Positions 8,281-17,807 of a DNA stretch of 64,000 bases are shown here, piece after piece. The DNA lies in assembly GCA_017307355.1 (NCBI GenBank), contig JAFKFG010000011.1:62001-126000 (forward strand). The letters are read 5' to 3'. Each line of letters starts with the position of its first letter. The first letter of the stretch is position 1. The stretch is from Alphaproteobacteria bacterium (GTDB taxonomy: Bacteria > Pseudomonadota > Alphaproteobacteria > Micropepsales > Micropepsaceae). Both the position numbers and the translations under genes were made by a program. Below the pieces are notes generated by a model that searched no databases, was not told the origin of the DNA, and saw nothing but the letters and a program-made list of their open reading frames with translations.

Positions 8281-8961
8281 TCAGTTCCAGCTGCCTTGAA
8301 CGATCAGTCCCATGCCGTCGGAAATGTCCGAGGCGATGGCGCGGCGCAGCGCCTCTCCATCGCCGGCCTGGATCGCATCGACCGCCACTCGGTGCTGATC
8401 GATCAGGTTGGCGGTGCCGAAGCGGCCATAGACCACGCGCATGAAGGGACCGAATTGCAGCCACAGCGTCTCGATCAGGCGATTGAGGGTGGGCCGCTTG
8501 TTGGCGCGATAGAGCATGAAATGGAATTGAAAATTATATTCCATGTAGCGAATGACATCGCCCCGCTCCATCGCCGCATCTATTCGCGCGTCGATCTCGC
8601 GCAGGCGCTTGAGCAGGCCCGGACCGATATGGGGAAGGGCATCGACCGCCGCCTGCGGCTCCAGCAGCAAGCGGCATCCCAGAAGATCGGCGAAGCGTTC
8701 GGCCGTCATCGCCGTCACTTCGATCTTGCGCTTGGAGCGGATCTGCACCGCGCCTTCCGCCGCCAGCCGGCTCAAGGCATCGCGCACGGGCATCTGGCTG
8801 ACGCCCATCTCCTGCGCCAGGCCGCGGGTGGAAAGGCCCACGCCCGGCATGATCTTGCCGGTGATCATGCGGCCGCGCAGCTCTTCATAGATGCTGGCGT
8901 GCAGGACCGGCTCGGTCGCTGACTTCTCAGCCGTTGCCCCCTTTTTTGCCGGCTTATCCAT
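8281..8961 (-). CDS. GntR family transcriptional regulator (FCD type)
   Basis: A 226-residue regulator. The N-terminal winged helix-turn-helix is at about residues 20-85 (ASIYEELRGRMITGKIMPG, then LSTRGLAQEMGVSQMPVRDA). An all-helical FCD-like effector domain follows, with RLLLEPQAA, the FHFMLYRA helix and the late DQHRVAVDAIQAGD block. MDKPAKK at 8961 is taken as start; a longer frame reading upstream lacks domain support. It sits convergent to the aminotransferase and inside the amine cluster, so it is the best candidate to read the repeated GTGATCACAG motif, with an amine, aldehyde or acid as effector. That link is inference. Confidence 0.85.
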   Translation of the reverse strand: MDKPAKKGATAEKSATEPVLHASIYEELRGRMITGKIMPGVGLSTRGLAQEMGVSQMPVRDALSRLAAEGAVQIRSKRKIEVTAMTAERFADLLGCRLLLEPQAAVDALPHIGPGLLKRLREIDARIDAAMERGDVIRYMEYNFQFHFMLYRANKRPTLNRLIETLWLQFGPFMRVVYGRFGTANLIDQHRVAVDAIQAGDGEALRRAIASDISDGMGLIVQGSWN

Positions 8962-9328
8962 CTCGGGACACTTTCGGGATTTCCTGTTGTGGCGCTCGTC
9001 GCTCAATATAGCCTGAATCGGCGGAATTCCCATAAATGTTCGATATAAAACGGACCTCCCGTCGGAGCCTCGCCTCATGGAGAAGCGCGCCCGCGTCGGC
9101 TTCGTAAGTGCTGCGGTCCTTGACGCTATCGAACGCGATCATGGCGCCGGGCGCGGACCATCGATTGGGATCGGATCGTTGCGCGCGGCGATCGTATTCC
9201 GCCGGATCGCACGTCCCCAAATATGAAAGTTCACTGTTCTTGGTGTCTGAAAGAGAAATCCAATGTGTGATCCCAGTTGACGGGGTGGGTGAACCGCGAC
9301 AGTCTCATGCCTCTCAGGTGGGGTCAGG
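8962..9328. other. Intergenic region between gntR-like gene and dehydrogenase 1
   Basis: This 367-base divergent spacer shows no convincing gene. It carries the degenerate operator-like site E (GTGATCCCAGTT, 9267-9278) about 50 bases upstream of the dehydrogenase start. No clear second copy is visible near the regulator's own start. Confidence 0.5.
9266..9278. promoter_or_regulatory. Operator-like site E (TGTGATCCCAGTT)
   Basis: Differs from the repeated GTGATCACAGT motif at one core position, so the palindrome is imperfect. It lies upstream of the first spermidine-dehydrogenase-like gene, consistent with the other sites, but on its own it would not be convincing. Confidence 0.4.
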
Positions 9329-11281
9329 ATGAGCGGCAAGGACAAGGTGCCTAGCAACCGAGATCTGGGGATGGATCGCGATATCGACCGACGCGATTTC
9401 CTCAATGGCGTGGCGGTCAGCACCGTGGCGCTAGCGGCGGCGGCGACGGATGCTCAGGCGGCTGAAGCAGCCGCTGCCCAGGACCGGCCCGGCTATTATC
9501 CCCCCGAACGCACGGGCATGCGCGGCAGCCATCCCGGATCCTTCGAAGTCGCCCATGAATTGCGCGACGGAAAATTCTGGCAGACGGCGGCCAAGCCGGA
9601 AGACGTCGATACCGTTTACGACTTGATCGTGGTGGGCGGCGGCATATCCGGCCTTTCCGCGGCCTATTTCTATCGCGCCGCCAAGCCCGACGCGAAGATC
9701 CTGATCCTGGACAATCACGACGATTTCGGCGGGCACGCCAAGCGCAACGAATTCCAGTTCGCCGGCGGGCGGATGGAACTGATGAATGGCGGGACCATGC
9801 TGATCGACAGCCCCCGGCCCTACAGCGCCGTGGCGGATGGGCTGATGAAAAGCCTGGGCATCGACCCCGTGGCGCTGGCCAAGCAATGCAACAAGCCGGA
9901 CGTCTATCGTTCGCTGGGATTGCAGAGCGCCACTTTTTTCGACCGGGAAACCTTCGGAACCGACAAGCTGGTGGTCGATGGGGGCGGGCGCCGCCGGGGC
10001 GGCGAAAGCCGCAGCTTAAAACTTTTTCTCGACCAGGCGCCGCTGACCGACAAGGTCAAGGCGGACATACTGCGCATCGAGGAAGGCAATGACGATTATC
10101 TGCCCGCCCTCTCATCGGCCGAGAAGAAGGATCGCCTGTCGGGGCTCAGCTATCGCGATTTTCTGTTGACCATCGCCAAGGTCGATCCGGGCGTCATTCC
10201 CTTCTATCAGACGCGGACCCATGGCGAGTGGGGCATCGGCATCGATGCGGAGCCCGCGTTGGATTGCTGGGGATTGGGGCTGCCGGGCTTTCAAGGCATG
10301 AAGCTGGATCCGGGCTCGGCGCCGCGAATGGGCTATACCGCGGCGGGCTATGCCGATGGCGGTTCCTACCGGTTTCATTTTCCCGACGGCAACGCCACCA
10401 TCGCGCGCCTCCTGGTGCGCAATTTGATCCCGGCGGCGATGCCGGGCGCCAGCGTCGAAGACGTGGTGACCGCCAGGGCGAACTATGCCGCCCTGGACCG
10501 CAAAGGCGCGCCGGTGCGCGTAAGGCTTTCCAGCATCGTGGTGGGGGCCCGCAATATCGGCGATCCCGCCAATTCGCGCGGGGTCGAAGTCGCCTATGCC
10601 CGCGACGGGCATGTCTTCCGGGTGCATGGCGTTCATTGCGTGCTGGCAAGCTGGAACATGATGATCCCCTATATCTGCCCGGAATTGCCCGCGGCGCAGA
10701 AGGCGGCTTTGCATCAGCTGGTGAAGGTGCCGCTGGTTTATACCACTGTCGCTCTCGACAATTGGCGCGCCTTCCAGAAGCTGGGTATCCAGGGGGCGAG
10801 TTGTCCCGGCGGATATTTCACCGGCATCCAGCTCAATGCGACCGTCGATATCGGCAGCTATCGAAGCGTGCGTTCGCCGGACGAACCGATCCTGGTTCAT
10901 CTGACGCGCACGCCCTGCAAGCCCGGGCTGCCGGAACGCGACCAGCATCGTGCCGGCCGTTACGAGCTTCTCGCCACGCCGTTCGAAACCTTCGAGCGCA
11001 ACATCCGCGATCTGATGGGGCGGGTGCTGGGTGCGGGCGGCTTCGATCCGGCAAAGGATATTCGCGGCATCATGGTGAACCGCTGGCCGCACGGTTATGC
11101 CTATGAATACAATCCGCTGTTCGATGATTTCGATGTGCCGCCCGATCAGCTGCCGCATATGGTGGGCCGCAAACATTTCGGGCGCATCCACATCGCCAAT
11201 TCCGATTCCGGCGCCGGCGCCTATACCAGCACCGCGATTGACCAGGGCCGCCGCGCGGTCGACGAAATTGTGGCGGGTTGA
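9329..11281 (+). CDS. Tat-exported spermidine dehydrogenase-like FAD oxidoreductase, paralog 1
   Basis: A 650-residue flavoprotein. A twin-arginine signal (RR at residues 21-22 in DRRDFLNG, then an Ala-rich stretch) directs a folded, FAD-loaded protein to the periplasm. The Rossmann FAD motif VVGGGISGLSAA is near residue 95, followed by ILDNHDDFGGHAKRNEF. The HPGSFEVAHELRDG signature and overall length match bacterial spermidine dehydrogenases (SpdH), which cleave spermidine to 1,3-diaminopropane and 4-aminobutyraldehyde. Two paralogs lie at 17.8-21.9 kb. Specificity within the family varies, so the substrate is inferred from context. GGGGTCAGG precedes the ATG. Confidence 0.85.
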   Translation: MSGKDKVPSNRDLGMDRDIDRRDFLNGVAVSTVALAAAATDAQAAEAAAAQDRPGYYPPERTGMRGSHPGSFEVAHELRDGKFWQTAAKPEDVDTVYDLIVVGGGISGLSAAYFYRAAKPDAKILILDNHDDFGGHAKRNEFQFAGGRMELMNGGTMLIDSPRPYSAVADGLMKSLGIDPVALAKQCNKPDVYRSLGLQSATFFDRETFGTDKLVVDGGGRRRGGESRSLKLFLDQAPLTDKVKADILRIEEGNDDYLPALSSAEKKDRLSGLSYRDFLLTIAKVDPGVIPFYQTRTHGEWGIGIDAEPALDCWGLGLPGFQGMKLDPGSAPRMGYTAAGYADGGSYRFHFPDGNATIARLLVRNLIPAAMPGASVEDVVTARANYAALDRKGAPVRVRLSSIVVGARNIGDPANSRGVEVAYARDGHVFRVHGVHCVLASWNMMIPYICPELPAAQKAALHQLVKVPLVYTTVALDNWRAFQKLGIQGASCPGGYFTGIQLNATVDIGSYRSVRSPDEPILVHLTRTPCKPGLPERDQHRAGRYELLATPFETFERNIRDLMGRVLGAGGFDPAKDIRGIMVNRWPHGYAYEYNPLFDDFDVPPDQLPHMVGRKHFGRIHIANSDSGAGAYTSTAIDQGRRAVDEIVAG

Positions 11282-11376
11282 TGCTTTTTTGCTATCGCAG
11301 AATGAGCAATCTGATCAGGAAGTCAGCAAATATTGGATCTAGAAAAAAACCTGTCGTGTCGCGCAGGGCGCTTTTT

Positions 11377-11419
11377 GTGATCACAGTATCTTGACAGACC
11401 TATGACGCGGCCATAGCGT
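11377..11419 (+). promoter_or_regulatory. Operator-like site C plus promoter of the TonB receptor gene
   Basis: GTGATCACAGTAT (11377-11389) is followed one base later by TTGACA (11391-11396); 17 bases further is TAGCGT, a weak -10. Here the motif abuts the -35 from upstream instead of filling the spacer, a position that would suit activation or a different repression geometry. Site F has the same arrangement on the other strand. Confidence 0.5.
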
Positions 11420-11465
11420 TTCAAGGCCGCATAAATAATTGATCAGGCAGCAGGGGGAGATTTCG

Positions 11466-13886
11466 GTGGCTATCAAACCTTCGTTCAAGACCATGATTCT
11501 GGCATCGGCGGCGCTCATACCGCTTGGCCAAACCGCTTCGGCCCAGGACGCGACCGTCTCGGCCAGGAATTCCGTGATCGAGACGGTCACCGTCACGGCC
11601 ACCCGGCAGGAAGAATTGTTGAGCCGCGTGCCTGCCAGCGTCAGCGCTTTCACGCCGGAAAAGATGGATGTTCTGGGCGTGAAGGATTTCGGCGACATTG
11701 CGCGCTTCACCCCCGGCGTCAACTTCAACGCGGGCAGCAACGCGGTCTCGATCCGCGGCATCAGTTCGACATCCGGCGCGGGCACCACCGGCATCTATAT
11801 CGACGACACGCCGGTGCAGATGCGCGGGCTGGGCTTCGGCACCGTCAACGCGCTGCCCACGGTATTCGATCTTCAGCGCGTCGAAGTTCTGCGCGGCCCT
11901 CAGGGCACCCTGTTCGGCGCCGGTTCGGAAGGCGGCACCATCCGCTATATCACGCCGCAACCCAGCCTGACCGATTACACCGCCTATGCGCGCACCGAGT
12001 TTGCCTATACCCAGGATGGCGCCCCCAGTTACGAAGCCGGCGCCGCGTTCGGTGGCCCGATCATCGACAATGTGCTGGGCTTCCGTGTCAGCCTTTGGGG
12101 CCGCCGCGAAGGGGGATGGGTCAGTAAGGTCGATACCAATACCGGCCGCGTCACCGACCGCGATGCCAACAGCACCGAAACCTATGTGGTGCGCGGGGCC
12201 CTGACCTGGCAGCCCACCGCCGGGCTGCTGCTGACGCCGACATTCGAATATGAAAGCCGCAACGTGCATGACGACGACAGTTATTGGGTCGGATTGTCCA
12301 ACCCCGGCAAGGGCCAATATCTCAGCGGAACGCCGGACCGGCTGGGCGACCCCGATCATTTCTGGCTGGCGTCACTCAAGGGTGAATATAATCTGGGCGC
12401 TGTCGATCTGTTCTCGAACACCTCCTTCTTCAAACGCTATGAGCCCGTGAACGGCTATAGCGGCACCATGTACAATCTGGGCTATTTCCAGCAGACCATC
12501 GATCCGAACCAGGATGGCGGGGCGGAGGATCCGCAAGGCAATCCATGCCCGCAATGCAACACCGCGATTTATCCCTTGCTGCGCTCCAACAGGATCAACC
12601 TCCCGGCCATGCCTTATTATACGGCGCCGGCCACGACCTCGAACTGGCAGGAAAATTTCACGCAGGAATTCCGGATCCAGTCTTCCGATCCCAATGCCCG
12701 CCTCAGATGGGTCGCGGGCGTTTTCTATTCCCTCAATACCCAGGAAAGCCGCGAAGAGATCAACGACCCGCAGCTCGACCAGATCAGCCAGTATCTGTTC
12801 GGAGAGGATATTCTCACCGCCTGGGGTGCCGGCCTCCTGCCCAACGGCGACGACTATATCAACGACACGATCGGTCACGACCGCCAGATCGCCGGCTTCC
12901 TCAATGCCACGTACGAGATTGTCGACGGCCTGAAGATCATCGGCGGTGCGCGCATCGCCCGTACCCATTTCGATTTCCGCAACTATGCCGATGGCGCGCA
13001 GAATTTCGGTTACAGCAGCGGCGAAGGCAAACAGGACGAAACGCCGTTCACGCCGATGCTGGGCATGTCCTGGCAGGCGACGGACGACGACATGTTCTAT
13101 GCCACCTATTCGCGCGGCTACCGGGTCGGCGGCGCCAATCCGCCCATTCCCGTGGCGGCCTGCCACAACGATCTGGTTGCTCTGGGCATCACCAAGTCGC
13201 CCGATACCTATGGTTCCGATACGGTTTCCAACTACGAACTCGGCGCCAAGAACAAATTGTTCGGCGGCCGCATGTCGCTCGACAGCAGCGTCTATCATCT
13301 GGAATGGAACAATATCCAGCAGACCGTCAATTTGCCGATCTGCGGCATCCGCTATACCGCCAATCTTGGCAAAGCGGCGAGCAATGGCTTTGACGCCCAG
13401 ATGGCGTTTCAGCTGGATGAAGCGCTCGGCTTCGAACTGAGCCTGGGCTACAACGACGCCTATTACACCACCGCCACCCATTCCAGCGTATCGCCCAGCT
13501 CGAGGATCGTCATCAACAAGGGCGACTCGCTGGGCTCGACGCCATGGCGGGTGGCGGGCGCCATACAGTATAATTGGACATTGCTCGACCATGATGCGTT
13601 CTTCCGGGTCGACGACGAATATAGCAGCGGGCCGAACCGCCCGACCCAGGCGCTCGATCCGGTAAACGCCTCCTACGATCCCGCCTTGCTTCCTGTGCCC
13701 GCCACCAACTTTCTTTCGGCGCGCGCCAGCATCAATCTGGGGGCCTATAATGTGGCGCTGTTCATGGACAATGTCCTGAATGCCCACCCGCAGCTCACCT
13801 ATTCGCACGAAGCCAGAGGCGATCTGTACGAGGCCTCCACATTCCGTCCCCGCACCATGGGCGTCACGGCGACCTTCCGCTACTGA
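11466..13886 (+). CDS. TonB-dependent outer-membrane receptor
   Basis: An 806-residue protein with a signal peptide ending near QTASA, a TonB-box-like ETVTVTA, a plug domain (VPASVSAFTPEKM through RVEVLRGPQGTLFG and GGTIRYIT), a long beta-barrel and a C-terminal aromatic strand ending TFRY. An extracellular-loop-like CPQC pair lies near residue 360. Substrate type is not readable. Its position among amine genes and its GTGATCACAG site suggest uptake of a polyamine conjugate or other amine-containing compound; that is inference. GTG 11466 is chosen because GGGGGAGA precedes it and it opens the signal peptide. Confidence 0.87.
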   Translation: MAIKPSFKTMILASAALIPLGQTASAQDATVSARNSVIETVTVTATRQEELLSRVPASVSAFTPEKMDVLGVKDFGDIARFTPGVNFNAGSNAVSIRGISSTSGAGTTGIYIDDTPVQMRGLGFGTVNALPTVFDLQRVEVLRGPQGTLFGAGSEGGTIRYITPQPSLTDYTAYARTEFAYTQDGAPSYEAGAAFGGPIIDNVLGFRVSLWGRREGGWVSKVDTNTGRVTDRDANSTETYVVRGALTWQPTAGLLLTPTFEYESRNVHDDDSYWVGLSNPGKGQYLSGTPDRLGDPDHFWLASLKGEYNLGAVDLFSNTSFFKRYEPVNGYSGTMYNLGYFQQTIDPNQDGGAEDPQGNPCPQCNTAIYPLLRSNRINLPAMPYYTAPATTSNWQENFTQEFRIQSSDPNARLRWVAGVFYSLNTQESREEINDPQLDQISQYLFGEDILTAWGAGLLPNGDDYINDTIGHDRQIAGFLNATYEIVDGLKIIGGARIARTHFDFRNYADGAQNFGYSSGEGKQDETPFTPMLGMSWQATDDDMFYATYSRGYRVGGANPPIPVAACHNDLVALGITKSPDTYGSDTVSNYELGAKNKLFGGRMSLDSSVYHLEWNNIQQTVNLPICGIRYTANLGKAASNGFDAQMAFQLDEALGFELSLGYNDAYYTTATHSSVSPSSRIVINKGDSLGSTPWRVAGAIQYNWTLLDHDAFFRVDDEYSSGPNRPTQALDPVNASYDPALLPVPATNFLSARASINLGAYNVALFMDNVLNAHPQLTYSHEARGDLYEASTFRPRTMGVTATFRY

Positions 13887-13911
13887 CCGCGCCACGAACA
13901 GGAGAACAGGC

Positions 13912-14358
13912 ATGAAGCCGGTAATTTGCGCCGCCATTGCCGCGGCGTTGCTGTCGGGACCGGCTCTCGCCGCCGATGCGGTTCACCCCGCCCTGATCGA
14001 CAAGGCCGATATCGCGGGCGCGATTTTCAAGCGCCCCAACACCGTCACTCATGAAAGAAACGGGAACATGATCCAGGACACCGTCACATTGATGACGGCG
14101 GACAAGAAATATGAGACCGGCATGTACAAATCCGGTCCCAGCCATTTCGAGCGCAAGGGCGACAAGACTTATGGCGTGGACGAGTTCATGTATTTCATCG
14201 ACGGCAGCGTCACCCTGACCTCGCTGGACGGTTCGGCCATGACCGTTCATGCTGGCGAGGCGGTCACGATTCCGCACGACTGGCAGGGAACCTGGGATAC
14301 CAAGGGCTATACCAAATTCTATGCGATTTACGCTCCCAAGGGTAACGTCGACCAGTAA
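13912..14358 (+). CDS. Exported cupin domain protein (DUF861-like)
   Basis: A 148-residue protein with an N-terminal Sec signal (about residues 1-20, ending ALAAD). The single cupin domain has DEFMYFIDGSVTLT and then HAGEAVTIPHDWQGTWDT, the latter typical of the Cupin_3/DUF861 group related to EutQ and ureidoglycine aminohydrolase. The usual first His-x-His metal motif is not present, so metal binding may be weak or altered. It lies 25 bases behind the TonB receptor gene with AGGAGA before its ATG, so the two are likely co-expressed. Function unknown. Confidence 0.75.
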   Translation: MKPVICAAIAAALLSGPALAADAVHPALIDKADIAGAIFKRPNTVTHERNGNMIQDTVTLMTADKKYETGMYKSGPSHFERKGDKTYGVDEFMYFIDGSVTLTSLDGSAMTVHAGEAVTIPHDWQGTWDTKGYTKFYAIYAPKGNVDQ

Positions 14359-14420
14359 TCGCCGCCGCCGGAATATGGCCATGGCGCCGGAACGATTTGC
14401 GCCATGGAGCGCCGGGTAAG

Positions 14421-15791
14421 ATGAACAACCAGCTGAAGGCGAATTCGCTTTCATTTTTCGAATCCCTTGTCATGGGCGTGGCGGGGAGCGCGCCCGGCTA
14501 CACCATCGCCGTCACCACGGCGGTGCTGCTTTCGGTGGCGGGTCCGCTGTCACCCGGCGCGCTGGTGATCTTCGCGGTGCCGATGCTGGGCGTCGCGGTT
14601 GCTTACAAGGCACTTAACCAACGCGATGCCAGCGCGGGCGCCGCCTATCAATGGACCAGCGCCGTATTCGGAAAATTCCTGGGTTTCTTCTCCGGCTGGG
14701 CGCTTTTGATCGCCTCGCTGGTTTTCATGGTGGCCGGCAGCGTTCCGGTCGCCACCTCGACCCTGAATTTCGTCGCCCCCCACCTGACCGGCAATGTGTT
14801 TGCGACGGCCGCCGTGGCCAGCGCCTGGTTCCTGCTGATCGCGCTGGTCCTGATCACCGGCATCGAGATCACCAGCAAGGTGCAGGTGGTGATGACCACG
14901 GTGGAGCTTCTGATCCTGACCATCGTGCTGGTCGCCGCCTTCGTTCACACCGGCGTGTCGGGCATGGCCAACCCCTTCAGCTGGTCCTGGTTCGGATTCG
15001 GCTATACGCCGTCGGCCTTTTCCGCCAGCGCCCTGATGGTGGTGTTCTTCTATTGGGGCTGGGACGTCACTTCCAATCTGAGCGAAGAGACGGTCAATGG
15101 CGGCGAGAATGCCGGCAATGGCGGCTTCTCCAGCATATTCATCACCATCGCCTATTATATCGGCTTCACCGTGGCCGCCCTGTTCCTGTTCTCTCTGCGC
15201 GATGCGCGCAACCTGACGGACAACATCATCTACAATATCGCCGTGGCGTCCGGCCTTGGCCGTTTCGGCGGTCTATGCGCGTCGATGGCGGTGATCCTTT
15301 CCAGCATCGCCACCCTGGAAACCACCATGCTGCAATTCTCGCGCACTCTCTTCGCCATGGGGCGGGACGGCGCATTGCCCCGCGTCTTCGGTGAAATCGC
15401 GCCCAAGAGCCAGACGCCGGTCAAGGCCATGTATGTGCTGATCGCCATTGGATTGCTCCTGATCTGGTCGTCCAGTTTGATGCCCACCGTCAGCGCGGTG
15501 ATCGCCGCTTCGGTCAATGCCGTGGCGATCCAGGTCTGTTATTATTACGGCTTGGCCGGCTTGGTCGCCGCCTGGACCTTCCGCGGCACGCCCACGCCCG
15601 GGCGCTGGATCACGCTCTGCCTCTTTCCCGCACTCAGCGGCCTGCTGCTTCTGGGTCTTGGGATTTACGCCATCACCACCTTCAATCTCGTGACCAAGAT
15701 CGTCGGCCTTGGCGGCTTTGCACTGGGAATCTTCTTCTACCGGCCGCGCCCCTATGTGGCGCCGGCGGCCGCTCCGTCCGGCGCAGAATGA
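14421..15791 (+). CDS. APC family amino acid/polyamine permease
   Basis: A 456-residue inner-membrane transporter with about 12 hydrophobic segments. MGVAGSAPGYTIAVTTA is the unwound first helix typical of APC transporters, and AYQWTSAVFGKFLGFFSGW and FFYWGWDVTSNLSEET are further family blocks. PuuP-type putrescine importers belong here. The gene overlaps the gamma-glutamyl-GABA hydrolase start by four bases (ATGA), tying it to amine catabolism. The precise substrate is not readable from sequence. Confidence 0.85.
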   Translation: MNNQLKANSLSFFESLVMGVAGSAPGYTIAVTTAVLLSVAGPLSPGALVIFAVPMLGVAVAYKALNQRDASAGAAYQWTSAVFGKFLGFFSGWALLIASLVFMVAGSVPVATSTLNFVAPHLTGNVFATAAVASAWFLLIALVLITGIEITSKVQVVMTTVELLILTIVLVAAFVHTGVSGMANPFSWSWFGFGYTPSAFSASALMVVFFYWGWDVTSNLSEETVNGGENAGNGGFSSIFITIAYYIGFTVAALFLFSLRDARNLTDNIIYNIAVASGLGRFGGLCASMAVILSSIATLETTMLQFSRTLFAMGRDGALPRVFGEIAPKSQTPVKAMYVLIAIGLLLIWSSSLMPTVSAVIAASVNAVAIQVCYYYGLAGLVAAWTFRGTPTPGRWITLCLFPALSGLLLLGLGIYAITTFNLVTKIVGLGGFALGIFFYRPRPYVAPAAAPSGAE

Positions 15792-16537
15792 CCCGGCCTC
15801 TCGTCATCGGTATCCCATGCGATTATCGCGCGGTGGGCCCGCACCCCTTTCACATGGTGGGGGAAAAATACATCACCGCCATTCGTGAAGCGACCGGTGC
15901 GTTGCCGCTGCTTATTCCGGTTCTGGATCCGCCCATCGCGCCGGCCGAGATCCTGGCCAGCGTAGATGGGCTTTTGTTCACCGGATCCTATTCCAATGTG
16001 GCGCCGCGATTATATGGCGGGCCGGCACCGCGCCCAGGCGTCCTGCAGGACGAACATCGCGACGCCACGACCTTGCCCTTGATGACAGCGGCGATCGAAG
16101 CGGGGTTGCCCAGCTTCTGCATCTGCCGTGGTTTTCAGGAGTTGAATGTGATGCTGGGCGGCAGCCTGCATCAGCATCTGGGCGAAGTGCCGGGCCGCGC
16201 CAACCATCTGGAAGACAAAAGCGCGCCTTTGGATGCGCAGTATGGTCCGGCGCATGACGTCAACTTGACTCGGGACGGTGTTCTTGCCGCGCTTCTGAAG
16301 CGCGACAGGATCACGGTCAATTCGCTGCATGAGCAAGGGATCGACCGGTTGGCGCCGGCCCTGGCGGCCGAAGCGGTGGCGGACGACGGCACGGTCGAAG
16401 CGGTTTCGTTGCCTGGCGCGAAAGGCTTCCTGCTGGGCGTGCAATGGCACCCGGAATGGCGCTGGTCGGAGAATCCCGTTTCCCGCCTCCTGCTCCGCGC
16501 GTTCGGCGATGCGGTGGCCGCCCGTGCAGGCCGCTAA
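15788..16537 (+). CDS. Gamma-glutamyl-gamma-aminobutyrate hydrolase (peptidase C26, PuuD-like)
   Basis: A 249-residue class I glutamine-amidotransferase-fold hydrolase. The nucleophile is Cys113 in CICRGFQELN, and the His-x-Glu pair is in GVQWHPEW; GLLFTGSYSNVAP is the oxyanion/substrate loop. PuuD releases GABA and glutamate from gamma-glutamyl-GABA, the last step of the Puu route. Start and stop overlaps with the permease and the oxidase indicate one transcript. It would act after the synthetase at 5.4 kb and the dehydrogenase at 3.9 kb. Confidence 0.88.
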   Translation: MTRPLVIGIPCDYRAVGPHPFHMVGEKYITAIREATGALPLLIPVLDPPIAPAEILASVDGLLFTGSYSNVAPRLYGGPAPRPGVLQDEHRDATTLPLMTAAIEAGLPSFCICRGFQELNVMLGGSLHQHLGEVPGRANHLEDKSAPLDAQYGPAHDVNLTRDGVLAALLKRDRITVNSLHEQGIDRLAPALAAEAVADDGTVEAVSLPGAKGFLLGVQWHPEWRWSENPVSRLLLRAFGDAVAARAGR

Positions 16538-17804
16538 CGGAACCCAAAGCTGGTATCGCGTCAGCGCGCCGCCATCCCATGCGCATATCGCGTTGTTGGG
16601 CAGCGCCCGCGCCGACATCTGCGTGGTGGGCGGCGGATTCACGGGCCTGTCGGCGGCACTGCATCTGGCGGAAAAGGGCGCCAAGGTGGCGCTGATAGAA
16701 GTGGGAACGGTGGGATCCGGCGCTTCGGGACGCAATGGCGGGCAGATTCATACCGGCCTGCGCCAGCGCCAGAAAGCGCTGGAGCGATGGCTGGGAAAGG
16801 AGCATGCGCGCGCGCTTTGGGATCTCGCCCAGGAATCGAAAGCCCTGGTGCGCGATCTGGCGGCCCGGCACGGAATCGATTGCGCGCTCAAGGATGGGTT
16901 GGTGATCGCCGCCCATCATCGCCGTGCCCTGCGCCCGCTGGCTGAAGACACCGAGCATTTGCGGCGCCATTACAATTACGGCCAGGCGGAGATGATCGAC
17001 GCGGCCGGAACGGCGCGGTGCCTGGGAACCTCGGTCTATCCGGGCGGGCGGCTGGACAAGGGCGGCGGGCATCTGCATCCCCTGGCGTTCGCGCGCGGGC
17101 TGGCGCGCGCGGGCGAAGCCGCCGGCGTCCGCTTTCACGAACATACGCGCGCCGTCCGGATCGAGCAGAATGAGCGCTGCGTGCGGGTGCAGTGTGAGAG
17201 CGGCGCCATCGATGCCGGGCAGGTGATCCTGGCCTGCGATGCCTTGTCGGGCGACGTGGCGCCGCAGCTGGCGCCTTTCATCGCCCATGTGGAAAGCTTC
17301 ATCGTGGCGACCGAGCCTTTGGCCAGTCCGCTTTACGATACGATCCTGCCGCTGGATGCCGCCGTCGCGGATACGCGCCATGTTCTGGATTATTATCGCA
17401 AGAGCGAGGACCGGCGGCTGCTGTTCGGCGGCCGGGAGAGTTATTGGACTCCGCCTGCCGACATTGCCGCGATGGTGCGGCCGCGCATGGAGAGCGTCTA
17501 TCCATTCCTGAAAGGCGCGCGCATCGAATTCGCCTGGAGCGGCACCGTCGGCATCACCGCCACCCGCATGCCGCATTTCGGGCGCATCGGCAGCCGGGTT
17601 CTTTTCGCCCATGGCTATTCCGGTCAGGGTGTGGCGCTGGCCAATCTGGGCGGCAAGCTGCTGGCGGAAGCCGCGCTGGGCGCGCCGGAACGGTTCGATG
17701 TTTTCGCCCGTGTTCCGGCCAAGGTCTTTCCGGGCAATGCGTGGCTGCGCAAGCCGCTGGTCACGGCGGGCCTGGCCTGGTTCAAGCTGCTCGACTATTT
17801 CTGA
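16509..17804 (+). CDS. FAD-dependent oxidoreductase (DAO family, PuuB-like)
   Basis: About 431 residues. The N-terminal SWYRVSAP precedes the FAD motif ICVVGGGFTGLSAALHLAEKG and GASGRNGGQIHTGLRQ, typical of gamma-glutamylputrescine oxidases and related amine oxidases. The C-terminal GTVGITATRMPHFGR and HGYSGQGVALANLGGKL blocks complete the D-amino-acid-oxidase fold. It would oxidise gamma-glutamyl-putrescine to the aldehyde and peroxide. ATG 16509 lies inside the PuuD gene; GTG 16524 is an equally possible start. It converges on the minus-strand dehydrogenase paralog, with three bases between the stops. Confidence 0.86.
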   Translation: MRWPPVQAANGTQSWYRVSAPPSHAHIALLGSARADICVVGGGFTGLSAALHLAEKGAKVALIEVGTVGSGASGRNGGQIHTGLRQRQKALERWLGKEHARALWDLAQESKALVRDLAARHGIDCALKDGLVIAAHHRRALRPLAEDTEHLRRHYNYGQAEMIDAAGTARCLGTSVYPGGRLDKGGGHLHPLAFARGLARAGEAAGVRFHEHTRAVRIEQNERCVRVQCESGAIDAGQVILACDALSGDVAPQLAPFIAHVESFIVATEPLASPLYDTILPLDAAVADTRHVLDYYRKSEDRRLLFGGRESYWTPPADIAAMVRPRMESVYPFLKGARIEFAWSGTVGITATRMPHFGRIGSRVLFAHGYSGQGVALANLGGKLLAEAALGAPERFDVFARVPAKVFPGNAWLRKPLVTAGLAWFKLLDYF

Positions 17805-17807
17805 GGA